Origin: Salinispora cortesiana
GTDB lineage: Bacteria > Actinomycetota > Actinomycetes > Mycobacteriales > Micromonosporaceae
Direction of reading: 5' to 3'
NCBI RefSeq assembly: GCF_000484695.1
Contig: NZ_AXVR01000023.1
Span: forward strand, 1-64,000
Length of the DNA: 64,000 nucleotides
The first letter of the stretch is position 1. Each line of letters opens with the position of its first letter. Both the position numbers and the translations under genes were made by a program. The notes under the pieces were generated by a model, which saw nothing but the letters and a program-made list of their open reading frames with translations, made no database searches and had not been told where the DNA came from. Positions 17,859 to 28,660 of this stretch are shown in pieces.

Positions 17859-18875
17859 TCAGTAGGTGACGACCGCGCGGAAGCGGACCTGTCCCCGGTC
17901 CACCCGCTCGACGGCCTCGGCGACATCCGCGGAGGTGAAGGTCTCCACGGTGGGCGTGACCTTGCCGGCCGCGACCAGGTCGAGCGCCTCGGTGACGCGG
18001 TGCAGGCCGTCGTGGCCGGCGGCGGAGATCCGCTGACCCTTCGCGAAGAACCCCTGGCCGGGATCGATGGTGAAGCTGCCGGACGGGTCGATCGAGGCCA
18101 GCACCAGCCGTCCGTTCACCCGCAGGCCCTTCATCGCCTCCGCGCCGGCCGGGTACGACATTCCGGTGACGAGCACGACGTCGGCGCCGCCAGCGGCGCG
18201 TAGCTCGCCGCCGTCGCGTACCACGACGCTGGCACCGAGGGCTCGGGCCGTAGCGTGCTTGTCCGGGGACCGGGTGATCGCGACCACCTCGTGGCCGAGG
18301 GCGCGGGCGAACTGGATCGCCAGGTGCCCGAGACCGCCGATGCCGAGCACAGCGACGCGGTCACCCGGGCGCGGTTCGGCCGCGTGCAGGGCGCTGAGCG
18401 CGGTGTAGCCGGCGCAGAGCATGGGCGCGGCCTGTTGGTAGGAGACGCCGTCGGGGATCGGCACGGTGCTCTCCGCCCGGACCGCCACGAACTCGGCGTG
18501 GCCGCCCTGCGCCGTCATCCCGGTCAGCACCGGGACGGCGCAGTGCATCGCGGTCTGCCCGGTGACCGGCAGCTTCCTCGCGCAGTAGTCGCATGCCCCG
18601 CAGCCCGCCTGGACCCAGGTGGCGCCGACCCGGTCACCGACCGCCCGGTTGGTGACGTTCGTGCCCACCGCCACCACCTCACCGGCCGGCTCGTGACCGG
18701 TGATCATCGGTACGATCCGCGGGAACGGGTAGACGCCATTGGTCAACCAGATGTCGTTGTGGCACACCCCGCTGGCTCGTACCCGGATCAGGACCTCGCC
18801 GGGACCCGGCTGGGGGGCCGGCACGTCGCGGAGCTCCCAACGCGCGCCCGGGTGGGCAACCACCGCGGCCCTCAC
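17859..18875 (-). CDS. Zinc-dependent alcohol dehydrogenase (MDR family)
   Basis: 338 residues. The catalytic zinc ligands are visible in SGVCHNDIW, TGHEPAGEV and the later PMLCAGYT. A structural zinc lobe is formed by GCGACDYC plus a later Cys. The NAD(P) Rossmann motif is VLGIGGLGHLAIQFA. The family reversibly oxidises alcohols to aldehydes or ketones. The GTG start lies close behind GGGGAGGAG. The gene is between a berberine-bridge-type oxidase (145 bp upstream) and the leaderless binding protein, all on the minus strand. A tailoring or detoxification role is possible. Confidence 0.9.
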   Translation of the reverse strand: MRAAVVAHPGARWELRDVPAPQPGPGEVLIRVRASGVCHNDIWLTNGVYPFPRIVPMITGHEPAGEVVAVGTNVTNRAVGDRVGATWVQAGCGACDYCARKLPVTGQTAMHCAVPVLTGMTAQGGHAEFVAVRAESTVPIPDGVSYQQAAPMLCAGYTALSALHAAEPRPGDRVAVLGIGGLGHLAIQFARALGHEVVAITRSPDKHATARALGASVVVRDGGELRAAGGADVVLVTGMSYPAGAEAMKGLRVNGRLVLASIDPSGSFTIDPGQGFFAKGQRISAAGHDGLHRVTEALDLVAAGKVTPTVETFTSADVAEAVERVDRGQVRFRAVVTY

Positions 18876-19021
18876 CGCTCCTCCCCGGTCAGCTGGGGCA
18901 GCGTGTCACCGGCGGGTCGGTGCGGGCCGGACGGGTCTATCACGACAGGACAGCGACGTCTCATGGCGGAACCTCGGCATTCGCGCGGTCACAGGGATGG
19001 ATGGGTAAGAGGTCGTGACGT

Positions 19022-20548
19022 TCAGGCCGGCAGCCGGACCGACAACCGGTGTCGAAAGACGTCGAGCGGGTCGTACCGCTGCTTCACCTGCTGTAGCCGC
19101 GGATAGTTGTCCTTGAAGTAGAGCGTGTGCCAGGTGACGCCGGAGGTGTTCCACGCCGGGTTGGCCAGGTCCACGTCGGGGTAGCCGATGTATGACCCGT
19201 CGCTGACCGCACCGGGCACCGGGACCCCGCCGGTGTCGGCGTACACATCCCGGTAGAACCGGCGGACCCAGTCGATGTGCCGCTCGTCGTCGTCCGGCGA
19301 GTGCCAGCCACCGGTGCTGTAGGACGCCTTGACAACACTGTCGCGCTGAGCGTTGGCGGTGGCGTTTCGGCGCACCGCGTTAACCTGGCCCCCGAAGGCG
19401 GTCAGCACCACATTGGCCATCGGGTTGGAGTAGCTTTGGTCGCCCAGATACCGGGCGATCGTGGCGAGCTGGTCGTCGGCGGGCCGGCGCCGCAGATATG
19501 CTGCCTTGTGTTTGTACCGTGCCCGCGGGTCGCTGGGCCAGCTGTAGGACGGCATCCATGACGTCATCCACGACACCACCTGCTGGTCGTCGGCCGATGG
19601 GGTCAGGCCGGTGCCGTCAGCCATCGCATGTAGCTGGTCCGCCAGCAACTTCTCCGCGTCCGGCGCTGCCTCGTCCACCACGGCTGTCATGGAGACGGCG
19701 CCGCCCGAGCGGTGCATCACGATGAGATTGCTCCACAGGTTCGCGGCCGGCGCCCCCGGAGCGCTGTTGTGCTCCAGCCACCCGCAGTAGTTCCCGATCA
19801 GCCGGGCGAGGGCGGCCTCGCTCATCCTGTCCCAGGACCACAACACGTCGCGGCGCCGGATGCGCTCCGGCGCCCGCGGCAGCATCCGGGAGGGGTCGGC
19901 ACCGGGTGCGTCCGGGCTGCGTAGCCAGAACCGCGTCACCACGCCGAAGCTACCGCCACCGCCGCCGGTCATCGCCCACCACAGGTCCCGGTAGCGGTCG
20001 CCCGGGTCCCGCGTGGCCACCAGCACCTCAGCCTGGCCGGCAGGGTTGACCACCACCACCTCCACCGCGTACAGGTGGTCAACGACCAGCCCGTGTCGGC
20101 GGGACAGGTGGCCGTATCCGCCCCCGGTGACGTGCCCACCCATCCCCACCTCGAAACAGGTGCCGCCCGGTATCGTCACGCCCCAGGCGTCGTGCAGCGC
20201 CGGGTAGACCCGCCCGAGCGTGGCGCCGGCTTCCACCTCGATCGCGTGCATGCGGGGGTCGTACCGCACACCGTTCATCGGTGACAGGTCCAGTAGGACC
20301 GCGACGTCGGGGGAGGTGGAGAAGTCCTCGAAGCAGTGGCCGCCGCTGCGCACCCCGATCCGCCTGCCCGCGGAGACGGCCTGATTGATCGCCTCCACGA
20401 CGTGTGCGGTGCTGCTCGCGAGCCGGACGTACTCAGGCCGGCCCGTGAACCGGTGGTTGTAACCCTCCACCAGGTTGGGGTAGCGGGGATCGGCGGGGCC
20501 AACGGTGGTGGCGTGCCCCGGCCGCCCGGGCTTCTGCTCTTCGATCAA
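19022..20548 (-). CDS. Berberine-bridge-type FAD oxidase, likely bicovalent flavin
   Basis: 508 residues. The FAD_binding_4 domain holds RSGGHCFEDF (His for 8-alpha linkage) and GTCFEVGMGGHVTGGGYG, where the Cys occupies the position used for 6-S-cysteinyl linkage in GOOX-type oxidases. WWAMTGGGGGSFGVVTRF and the C-terminal BBE motif (RYDPLDVFRHRLSV) complete the family pattern. Such enzymes oxidise alcohols, sugars or antibiotic intermediates with oxygen. There is no signal peptide. The gene diverges from the SDR gene (20749) across 200 bp, so the two may be co-regulated. Confidence 0.92.
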   Translation of the reverse strand: MIEEQKPGRPGHATTVGPADPRYPNLVEGYNHRFTGRPEYVRLASSTAHVVEAINQAVSAGRRIGVRSGGHCFEDFSTSPDVAVLLDLSPMNGVRYDPRMHAIEVEAGATLGRVYPALHDAWGVTIPGGTCFEVGMGGHVTGGGYGHLSRRHGLVVDHLYAVEVVVVNPAGQAEVLVATRDPGDRYRDLWWAMTGGGGGSFGVVTRFWLRSPDAPGADPSRMLPRAPERIRRRDVLWSWDRMSEAALARLIGNYCGWLEHNSAPGAPAANLWSNLIVMHRSGGAVSMTAVVDEAAPDAEKLLADQLHAMADGTGLTPSADDQQVVSWMTSWMPSYSWPSDPRARYKHKAAYLRRRPADDQLATIARYLGDQSYSNPMANVVLTAFGGQVNAVRRNATANAQRDSVVKASYSTGGWHSPDDDERHIDWVRRFYRDVYADTGGVPVPGAVSDGSYIGYPDVDLANPAWNTSGVTWHTLYFKDNYPRLQQVKQRYDPLDVFRHRLSVRLPA

Positions 20549-20748
20549 GGCGTCCTCCCATGACGTTCCACCAGAGGCTCACACCCGCTCGATTCGGCCG
20601 CATCTTCCACCGTGCCGGGGTGCGGGTCCGGTTACCGCAGTCGCGCAACGTGAGAGAGGAGCCGGCGGGCCAGCGGTGCCACGATGGGTCGGGCCGCCGC
20701 GGCGCCGGATGAAGCGCGGCCGGAACAGACAAGCCGAGGAGTGTGCCG

Positions 20749-21522
20749 ATGCTGCATGACAAGGTTGTGATCGTCTCCGGGGTTGGGCCGGGCCTCGGCC
20801 GGGCGGTCGCGGTGGGTTCGGCCCGTGCCGGCGCCGACGTGGTGCTCGCCGCCCGGAGCAGAACCATCCTGGAGGAGGTTGCTGCGGAGGTAGAACAGGC
20901 TGGCCGGAAGGCGGTCGTGGTGCCGGCGGACATCACCGACCCGGCTGCGGCGGACCACCTCGTGCAGTCGGCGGTGGACACCTTCGGCCGGGTGGATGTG
21001 CTGGTGAACAACGCGTTCGCCGTGCCCCCGCTGGTCCCACTGGTCGAGATGGACCCGGCCGCCGTACACGCAGAGATGGACACCGACGTGTTCGGCGCGC
21101 TGCGGCTGACCCAGCTCGCGGCCGGACACCTGGCCGCGACCGGCGGCTCGATCGTCATGGTCAGCTCGGTGGCGGCCCGACTGTCCCGGCCCGGCTTCGG
21201 CGCGTACAAGATGACCAAGGGCGCCTTGATCTCGCTGGCCCAGACGCTCGCCGCCGAGCTGGGCCCCCGGGGGGTGCGGGTCAACGTCGTGGTGCCGGGC
21301 AGTATCTGGGCCGCACCGCTGCGGCAGTACTACGACCACCTCGCGAACCAGCGTGGCGTGACCACCGAGGAGATCTACGAGGAGACCGCAGCGAACCTGG
21401 ACCTGCGCCGGCTGCCAGAGGCCGCGGAGGTGGCCAACGCGGTGCTGTTCCTGGCATCGGATTTGGCCCGCGCCATCACCGGGCAGTGCCTCGACGTCAA
21501 CGGTGGCGAGTACCACCACTGA
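20749..21522 (+). CDS. Short-chain dehydrogenase/reductase
   Basis: 257 residues. The NAD(P) motif is VSGVGPGLGRAVAV, the structural motif VNNAF, and the catalytic Ser and YxxxK are in MVSSVAARLSRPGFGAYKM. ATG 20749 is supported by GAGGAG seven bases upstream; GTG 20743 is less likely. The glycine motif has Val-Gly in place of the usual Thr-Gly. Substrate unknown. It lies beside the bicovalent FAD oxidase and may act on the same alcohol/ketone pair. Confidence 0.9.
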   Translation: MLHDKVVIVSGVGPGLGRAVAVGSARAGADVVLAARSRTILEEVAAEVEQAGRKAVVVPADITDPAAADHLVQSAVDTFGRVDVLVNNAFAVPPLVPLVEMDPAAVHAEMDTDVFGALRLTQLAAGHLAATGGSIVMVSSVAARLSRPGFGAYKMTKGALISLAQTLAAELGPRGVRVNVVVPGSIWAAPLRQYYDHLANQRGVTTEEIYEETAANLDLRRLPEAAEVANAVLFLASDLARAITGQCLDVNGGEYHH

Positions 21523-21603
21523 CCGGTCGCACCATGCCGGAGCCGTGACTTCCGGGTAGTGCCGATCCTTCAGTCCCGCGATCAGGTGATGTATGCCGTG
21601 AAC

Positions 21604-21630
21604 TGTCGAGAACTGCCCGACGGGTCCGAG
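21604..21630 (+). promoter_or_regulatory. Possible ECF42-type promoter
   Basis: TGTCGA (21604-21609), then 17 bases, then CGAG (21627-21630), 86 bases upstream of the RibD/DHFR-like start. As I recall, ECF42 sigma factors recognise a TGTCGA -35 element. An ECF42-like sigma gene lies 3 kb downstream. Position and match are visible; use by that sigma is inferred. Confidence 0.3.
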
Positions 21631-21715
21631 TTACTTGAGGGACCCACCCCCCGCAGGGCTCGGCACCAGGTGTCACGTCCTGGACGTAATCGCGACAGCA
21701 GAGGGGGACGCACCC

Positions 21716-22294
21716 ATGCGGAAGATCATCCAGTGGGTGATGACGTCGGTGGACGGGTATGTCGACGGGCCGAATGGCGAGTTCGACTGGGCATCGCTCG
21801 GTCCGGAGATCGGGGAGTACAGCGACCGTCTACACGAGCGGGCCGACACCTTCCTGTACGGCCGGGGGGTGTGGGAGATGATGTCCGGCTACTGGCCGAA
21901 TGTGGAGTCGATCTCGGAAGACGAGCACGATCTGAAGTTTGCGCCGATCTGGCACGAGACCCCGAAGGTTGTCTTCTCGCGGACCTTGGAGAAGGCCGAC
22001 TGGAACACCCGGGTGATCGGTGGCAACCTCCACGAGGAGGTGACCGCGCTCAAGCGACAGCCGGGCAAGGATCTGCTACTCAGTGGCGGTTCCCGGCTGC
22101 CGGCCGCGCTGACGGCACTGGGGCTGATCGACGAGTATCACGTCGCCGTGCAGCCGGTCGTGCTCGGCGGAGGCAATCCGCTGTTCCGCGAGCCGGAGCA
22201 GCGGGTGAACCTTCAGCTGGTCAACGCCCGGACGGCCGACTCGTCGGCGGTGATTTTGCAGTACCAACCCGCTCGCGAGGCGTCGGCGCGCTGA
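21716..22294 (+). CDS. Dihydrofolate reductase-like (RibD C-terminal domain) protein
   Basis: 192 residues with the RibD_C pattern: KIIQWVMTSVDGYVDGPNG at the start, DTFLYGRGVWEMMSGYWP, VFSRTLEKADWNTRV, DLLLSGGSRLPAALT and VAVQPVVLGGGNPLF. Stand-alone versions are NADPH-dependent reductases of unknown substrate, common in actinobacteria and often found with DGPF proteins and ECF sigma factors. ATG 21716 is the natural start. The gene converges with the DGPF gene on a strong terminator. Confidence 0.88.
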   Translation: MRKIIQWVMTSVDGYVDGPNGEFDWASLGPEIGEYSDRLHERADTFLYGRGVWEMMSGYWPNVESISEDEHDLKFAPIWHETPKVVFSRTLEKADWNTRVIGGNLHEEVTALKRQPGKDLLLSGGSRLPAALTALGLIDEYHVAVQPVVLGGGNPLFREPEQRVNLQLVNARTADSSAVILQYQPAREASAR

Positions 22295-22298
22295 CCAC

Positions 22299-22331
22299 CT
22301 GCGGCGGCGGTCCTGGGTGCCGCCGCCGCAG
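22299..22331. terminator. Terminator between convergent RibD-like and DGPF genes
   Basis: A perfect 12-bp stem (CTGCGGCGGCGG and complement) with a nine-base loop lies in the 53-bp convergent gap. Confidence 0.8.
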
Positions 22332-22347
22332 ACTCGTCGGCGTCCAC

Positions 22348-22710
22348 CTACTCGTCGACGGTGATCGTGTCGAGGATCGGACGTACCTCCATCGCGCCGG
22401 TGCGGGCGTCGGGCCACCGGGAGGCGATCTCGATGGCCCGCTCCAGGCTCGGTACGTCCACCGTGATGTAGCCCGCCAGGTGCTCCTTCACCTCTGCGAA
22501 TGGACCGTCGGTCGTCGCTACCGCTCCGTCGACCACCCTTACGGTCCGGCTCTGGGAGACATCCGTCAGCGCGGCGCCGCCGATCAGCTCGCGATTGGCG
22601 GTGAGTTCTTTCATGATTCCGCCGACATCTGCCATGATCTTTTCCTGCTCGTCCTTGGAGAGGCGCTGCATGGCGGCAGGGTCGTTGTGGATGAGCAGCA
22701 TGTACTTCAA
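22348..22710 (-). CDS. YCII-related DGPF-domain protein
   Basis: 120 residues: KYMLLIHNDPAAM at the N-terminus, the diagnostic TDGPFAEVKEHLAGY, and a YCII-like end (IEIASRWPDARTGAMEVRPI). DGPF proteins are partners of ECF42 sigma factors and may act as sensor or accessory, but their chemistry is unknown. Unusually, the ECF42-like sigma gene is not adjacent: an MFS pump is inserted between them on the opposite strand. Confidence 0.92.
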   Translation of the reverse strand: MKYMLLIHNDPAAMQRLSKDEQEKIMADVGGIMKELTANRELIGGAALTDVSQSRTVRVVDGAVATTDGPFAEVKEHLAGYITVDVPSLERAIEIASRWPDARTGAMEVRPILDTITVDE

Positions 22711-22926
22711 AATCTGGGCTCCTTCTCAGCTTCTCCAGCGCGCTACGCATACCGGGCAGGGAGTGCGGATTCTACGTGCGACACAGTGCGCCGGCAACGC
22801 GCAGCGCGGGAGTGCCGCGTGTCCGTGGTGCCGATGAGGGCGATGTCGAGATCACCGGCCCGGGTCCGACTCATAAGGGAAGCAATGCCTCGCCTGACCG
22901 GGGCTCGTGCAGAAAGGAAGACTCGC

Positions 22927-24495
22927 ATGCGAGATGCGACATCAGCTGCGCCGAATCAACGCGCTGGGCGCCGTGAGTGGACCGGCCTGGCTGTTCTGGC
23001 CGTCGCCACCCTGCTGGTGGCCTTCGACATCGGTGTTCTCTTTCTGGCGTTGCCGCACTTGAGCGCCGACCTCGGGGCCACCAGTAGCCAGCAGCTCTGG
23101 ATTACCGACATCTACACGTTCCTGCTCGCCGGCTTCGTGATCACGATGGGCACGCTGGGGGACCGGATCGGCCGCCGCCGCCTGTTGCTGATCGGTGCGG
23201 TCGGGTTCGCTTTGGCCTCGGTGTTGACAGCGTACTCGAACAGCCCGGAGATGCTGATCATTTCCCGGGCCCTGCTCGGTGTCGCGGGGGCCACCATCGC
23301 ACCCTCGACCCTGGCGCTGATCAGCAACATGTTCCGGGACGACCGGCAGCGCGGAGTCGCGATCTCCATCTGGGCGACCTGCCTGTTCGCCGGTGGTGCC
23401 ACCGGCCCGGTGGTCGGTGGGGTCATGCTGGAGCACTGGTGGTGGGGGTCGGTGTTCCTCATCGCGGTGCCGGTGATGGTGGTGTTGCTGGTCGCCGGGC
23501 CGTCGTTGCTGCCGGAGTACCGCAACCCGGAGGCGGTCGGCCGGATCGATCTGGTCAGCGTGGCGTTGTCGCTGGCGGCCGTCCTGCCGATCATCTACGG
23601 CATCAAGAACCTTGCCGCCGACGAGACCGACCTGCCGGTGGCGGTCGGCGCGATCGTGGCCGGCCTGGTCGTCGCCGTCTTCTTTGTGCGCCGGCAGCTC
23701 CGACTGCCCAACCCCCTGCTGGACCTGAGCCTGCTGCGTCAACGGAAGATCCGGGTGGTGCTGCCCGCGATGCTGGTCGGTGCCGGCGCGTTCGGCGGGA
23801 CCAGTATGTTCACCGCCCAGTACATTCAAAGCGTCGCCGGTCGTTCGCCCAGCGAGTCGGGGCTCTGGCTGTCCGCCACCGGTCTGGGTATCGCGGCGGG
23901 GAGCCTGCTGGCGCCGGTCCTGGTGCGCAGCATGCGGCCGCAGACCGCGATCACTCTCGGGGTGACCGGTTCCGCGGTCGCGTTGCTGGTGCTCACCCAG
24001 GCAGGGGCCAGCGGTTGGCTGATCGGGGTGGTGGCGTCGATCGCCGTGGTGGCCTTCGGCGTTGGTCCGCTGTTCGCGCTCGGTACCGGGCTGGTGGTCG
24101 GCTCCGCCCCGCCAGAGCGCGCCGGCTCGGCCGCGTCGATCTCCGAGACCAGCAACCTGTTCGGTACGTCGCTGGGCCTGGCGCTGCTGGGCAGCGCGGG
24201 CGCTGCGGTCTATCGCGGCCAGATGGCCGACGCGGACCTCAGCGCCTATCCGTCGGCGGTGGCCGACAGCGCACGCCAGACGATCGGCGGCGCCACGGCC
24301 AGCGGCGACCCGGGACTCATCGCGCTGGCGCGCGACGCGTTCACCAGTGGGCTGAACGTCGCGGCCGCGATCGCTGCGGCGGTGATGGTGGCTCTGATCC
24401 TGGCTCTCATCGCTACTTTCCGCGGCGATGGCGCCGACGAGGCGAACGCGGCGGAGGAGGCCGGGTCGGGCACCCAGCCGACGCCGGCCCGCTAG
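22927..24495 (+). CDS. EmrB/QacA-family MFS exporter
   Basis: 522 residues and fourteen helices. It shows VAFDIGVLFLALPHLSADLG in helix 1, LGDRIGRRRLLLIGAVG, RALLGVAGATIAPSTLALIS and ATGPVVGGVMLEHWWWGSVF. The last is typical of DHA2 drug pumps such as LfrA/SmvA. ATG 22927 follows GAAAGGAAG. It sits between a DGPF protein gene (divergent) and its probable sigma factor (convergent), suggesting that the pump could be an ECF42 regulon member. The substrate is probably a cationic drug or an endogenous product. Confidence 0.92.
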   Translation: MRDATSAAPNQRAGRREWTGLAVLAVATLLVAFDIGVLFLALPHLSADLGATSSQQLWITDIYTFLLAGFVITMGTLGDRIGRRRLLLIGAVGFALASVLTAYSNSPEMLIISRALLGVAGATIAPSTLALISNMFRDDRQRGVAISIWATCLFAGGATGPVVGGVMLEHWWWGSVFLIAVPVMVVLLVAGPSLLPEYRNPEAVGRIDLVSVALSLAAVLPIIYGIKNLAADETDLPVAVGAIVAGLVVAVFFVRRQLRLPNPLLDLSLLRQRKIRVVLPAMLVGAGAFGGTSMFTAQYIQSVAGRSPSESGLWLSATGLGIAAGSLLAPVLVRSMRPQTAITLGVTGSAVALLVLTQAGASGWLIGVVASIAVVAFGVGPLFALGTGLVVGSAPPERAGSAASISETSNLFGTSLGLALLGSAGAAVYRGQMADADLSAYPSAVADSARQTIGGATASGDPGLIALARDAFTSGLNVAAAIAAAVMVALILALIATFRGDGADEANAAEEAGSGTQPTPAR

Positions 24496-24515
24496 CCGCC
24501 ATCGAAGCCGGGCAT

Positions 24516-24549
24516 GCACCCGGCCCCTGGTCGCGCCGGGGCCGGGTGC
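24516..24549. terminator. Terminator between convergent MFS and sigma genes
   Basis: A perfect 12-bp stem (GCACCCGGCCCC and complement) with a ten-base loop fills the 56-bp gap between the two stop codons. Confidence 0.8.
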
Positions 24550-24551
24550 TG

Positions 24552-25817
<1,266 letters not shown>

Positions 25818-25979
25818 CGTACCTCCCGCATCGTTACGGCGGCCGGGGCTGCCCTGACGGTAGTCGATCTCCAGTGCAGCATACCGGGTGGTGGGGCCCG
25901 GCTGGCCGAAGTCGGCGCCGGGCGTCGTCACCTGGACGGGCGACGGACCCACGGGCGGGCACGCACTCCAACACGGGGG

Positions 25980-27536
25980 TCAGGCCTGGCGTTCCGCGGT
26001 GATGAATAGGAATGTTCCGGGCGTGTCTTGGTGGCGAACCGTGAGACCAGCCCGGTCCAGCCAGGTGTGGACCTCCGCCGACTCGAACAGTGGGAACCCC
26101 TCCGGCCGCGCCGGAAAGTGGTGGGAGTGCTGGAAGTAGCGGTAGACCGGGTCCGGTGACCAGACGAAGGTCATCATCGTCAGGACACCACCAGGGCGCA
26201 GGCACCGGCCGATTTCGTTGATCGCCTGTTCCGCGTCCGGCAGCGCCTGCAGTGCGTTCCAGCAGTTGACGCCGTCCAGGCTGGCGTCGGCGAACGGCAG
26301 GTCCACGGCGCTGGCGCGCACCGCCGGGATCTGCGGCAGCCGGGTCCGCAGGTCCAGCAGCATCTCTCCGCTGAGGTCCAGCGCCAGGACGTGTTCCGGG
26401 CGTACCGCGTCGGCCAGCACCGAGGTCCAGCGGCCCGCGCCCGCGGCCAGGTCGAGCACCGTCCCGGTCGCGCTGCCCGATCGCGTGGTCAGGTACTCGT
26501 CCTCGTCGGCGGGAGTCACGGCGTCGTCCCAGTTCATGCCCATTACGTTCAGGAAGGCCGGACGCATCCCGCTCTCGTATCGGAAGCCGATTCCCCGCAT
26601 CGCCGCGGCGTTCTGCAGTACGTCCTTCTCGACGTCCTCCGGGGTCTCGCTGAGCGCGGTGCCGGGGCGCAACCGCTGCGAAAGATCCAGAACGCCGCGG
26701 CGGACCGCGTACCCGGCTTGGCAACTGTCACAGGTGAGCCGATTCGGGTCGGGCCGGAGCCGGCCGCCGCAGTGCGGGCAGCACAGCGCGGCATGCCGGG
26801 TGTAGGCCGACGGCGGAAGCTCCTGCGGGACGCCGGCCGGCACTGCCGCGCGCGGACCGTCGGAGGCGGTGTTCTTCGGCATCCCGTGCTGGACCGCCCA
26901 GTACGCCTTGGCGCCCATGTACGCGTACACCGACCGGGTGTCCCAGCGCCAGGTTCGGGTGACCTGCTCGCGGCTGAGGTCGGCGATCCACCGTCGATCG
27001 AACTCGCGCTCCTGACCGGTCAGGCCCCAGTCCCAGGGCGAGGGCCAGGCCCGGCCGAGATCCGGGTCGTCGTGGTCGAGCTCGCTCAGGCACCGGTCCA
27101 GCCGGGTCCGGTCGTCCGGAGCCAGCCGCATCCCCCGCACCGCGTCCAGAATCCGGTCGCGGTCGGCGGGGAAGTGCGCGAGTAGGTACAGCATGGCGAA
27201 GGTCAACGGCTCGTCGCCGGTCAGGCCGCGGGCCAGGTCGAGGTAGTGCTCCATCCCGTCGCGCACGGCGGTGTGCACCTCGCCGCCGGTCTCGGGATAC
27301 TCCGCCTCGACCAGCAGACCCAGCAGCACCAGCAGGTAGCCCTGTTGTGCAGCCTGCGTCCGGTCGAGGGCCGCCCGCAGATCACCAACGGCCGTGGCGG
27401 CGTGGCCGGTTAGCGCGCCGCCGCGCCACACCGTCTCGGTGAGCCGTCGGAACTCCACCTCCCGGCGCTCGGGCGGTGCTTCGGTGAACGCCTCTAGTAG
27501 GTCACGGGTGGCCGATCGTACGGTGGAGTAGGTCAT
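25980..27536 (-). CDS. Methyltransferase with N-terminal helical domain and zinc ribbon
   Basis: 518 residues. The first ~230 are helical and unrecognised (LTETVWRGGALTGHAATA, WDWGLTGQEREFD). A zinc-ribbon-like centre follows (CCPHCGGRLRPD, LTCDSCQAGYAVRRGVLDL), then a class I SAM methyltransferase domain (TVLDLAAGAGRWTSVLA, LALDLSGEMLLDL, CLRPGGVLTMMTFVW). The ribbon plus methyltransferase order resembles RlmA-like rRNA methyltransferases, but the N-terminal domain is different and the neighbours point to natural-product tailoring. ATG 27536 follows AAAGGA. It is 36 bp behind the next methyltransferase gene, so they form an operon. Confidence 0.82.
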   Translation of the reverse strand: MTYSTVRSATRDLLEAFTEAPPERREVEFRRLTETVWRGGALTGHAATAVGDLRAALDRTQAAQQGYLLVLLGLLVEAEYPETGGEVHTAVRDGMEHYLDLARGLTGDEPLTFAMLYLLAHFPADRDRILDAVRGMRLAPDDRTRLDRCLSELDHDDPDLGRAWPSPWDWGLTGQEREFDRRWIADLSREQVTRTWRWDTRSVYAYMGAKAYWAVQHGMPKNTASDGPRAAVPAGVPQELPPSAYTRHAALCCPHCGGRLRPDPNRLTCDSCQAGYAVRRGVLDLSQRLRPGTALSETPEDVEKDVLQNAAAMRGIGFRYESGMRPAFLNVMGMNWDDAVTPADEDEYLTTRSGSATGTVLDLAAGAGRWTSVLADAVRPEHVLALDLSGEMLLDLRTRLPQIPAVRASAVDLPFADASLDGVNCWNALQALPDAEQAINEIGRCLRPGGVLTMMTFVWSPDPVYRYFQHSHHFPARPEGFPLFESAEVHTWLDRAGLTVRHQDTPGTFLFITAERQA

Positions 27537-27572
27537 GGATGGTCCTTTCCAGGTGCTGACCGTCCTGGCGGT

Positions 27573-28415
27573 TCAGTGCGAGGGCTTGTTGACGGTGATG
27601 ACTGCGTAGCCGATCTGGCGCGCGCCTGGTGTGAAGAAGTGTTCCAGGGTCTGGCGCAGTTCGTCGACGGCGGCTTTGCCGAAGCGGTCGGCCAGCTCGG
27701 CGCGCCGCGCCTCCACGGCTTGTACGTACTTGGGGGCCATGCCGAACACCCGCGGCCCGCACTGCAGGTACTCCACCAGTTCGAAGCCGGTTTCCCGTAA
27801 GGTGTCCAGCCAGTCGTCCACCGACAGCAGCCACTTGGCCCCGAAAGCGGCGGCGAACCGGCTGGCGGCCACGACGCCGAGCCCCTCCCGGGTTGTTTCG
27901 GTCAACGACAGCCGTCCGCCGGGACGTAGCACCCGATGCAGACCTCTGAGCGCGGGTACGAGGTCACTTGTGTAGACGAGCGACTCCATCGCCACCACCG
28001 CGTCGAAGCTGCTGTCCGGGAACGCCAGCGAGTTGTAGTCATCGCGCAGGAACGTGACCCGGTCGGTAAGCCCGGCTTCCCGGGCCCGGGCGTGCGCCTC
28101 GGCCACCTGACGGGTGCTGATGTTGATGCCGGTGACCTCTACCCCGTACTCGGCGGCGAGCTGGATCGCGGGGGCGCCGAGGCCGCAGCCAACATCGAGT
28201 ACCCGCTCGCCCTCGCGCAGCCGCAGCGAGTCCGCCACCTTGCGGGTCAGCCGCTGCGACGCTTCGACCAACGATGCCTGATCTTCGTCGTCGTACCAGT
28301 AGGCCAGGTGCACCTGGCCGTCGTTGAAGGCGTCTGACATGTCGGATGACCCGTCGAACATCGCGGCGATCTCGTCGGGCTCCGGCGGTTCGCCAGTGGT
28401 TGTCGAGCTCTGCAT
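27573..28415 (-). CDS. SAM-dependent methyltransferase, RebM/tocopherol-like
   Basis: 280 residues: FNDGQVHLAYWYDDED at the N-terminus, as in small-molecule O/C/N-methyltransferases of the RebM type. SAM motifs are RVLDVGCGLGAPAIQLA, VTGINISTRQV, FDAVVAMESLVYTSD and LRPGGRLSLTET. It acts in the cytoplasm on an unknown hydroxyl, amine or carbon nucleophile. ATG 28415 has AGGTGGAG just upstream. It heads an operon with the 518-residue methyltransferase and diverges from the acyltransferase gene. It is a probable tailoring enzyme of the neighbouring cluster. Confidence 0.88.
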   Translation of the reverse strand: MQSSTTTGEPPEPDEIAAMFDGSSDMSDAFNDGQVHLAYWYDDEDQASLVEASQRLTRKVADSLRLREGERVLDVGCGLGAPAIQLAAEYGVEVTGINISTRQVAEAHARAREAGLTDRVTFLRDDYNSLAFPDSSFDAVVAMESLVYTSDLVPALRGLHRVLRPGGRLSLTETTREGLGVVAASRFAAAFGAKWLLSVDDWLDTLRETGFELVEYLQCGPRVFGMAPKYVQAVEARRAELADRFGKAAVDELRQTLEHFFTPGARQIGYAVITVNKPSH

Positions 28416-28660
28416 GGCTCCACCTCTCGCACTGGGGGGCTGGCCGTCCGAGCCCTCGCTCCATGGTTACGGCGGCCCTGGAGCCATACATCTTCATGAT
28501 TGCGTCGGTCGGGGTGGCGGCCGGCGGACAGCGTCCACGTGGGACGTGCCAGGGAAACCCTCCGACGTCGAGCGGGGAGATTGGGCAACCTGAAAGAACT
28601 CGGCGGTCCCTGGTGGCAATAGCCTGCCCCAAAGTTAATGACATAGAGAGTTGGGCATAT

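Noticed and set aside
22942..24519. Long minus-strand frame (525 codons) opposite the MFS gene
   Set aside because: Gln/Arg/His-rich shadow of the exporter gene. The plus-strand frame has clear transporter helices and motifs.
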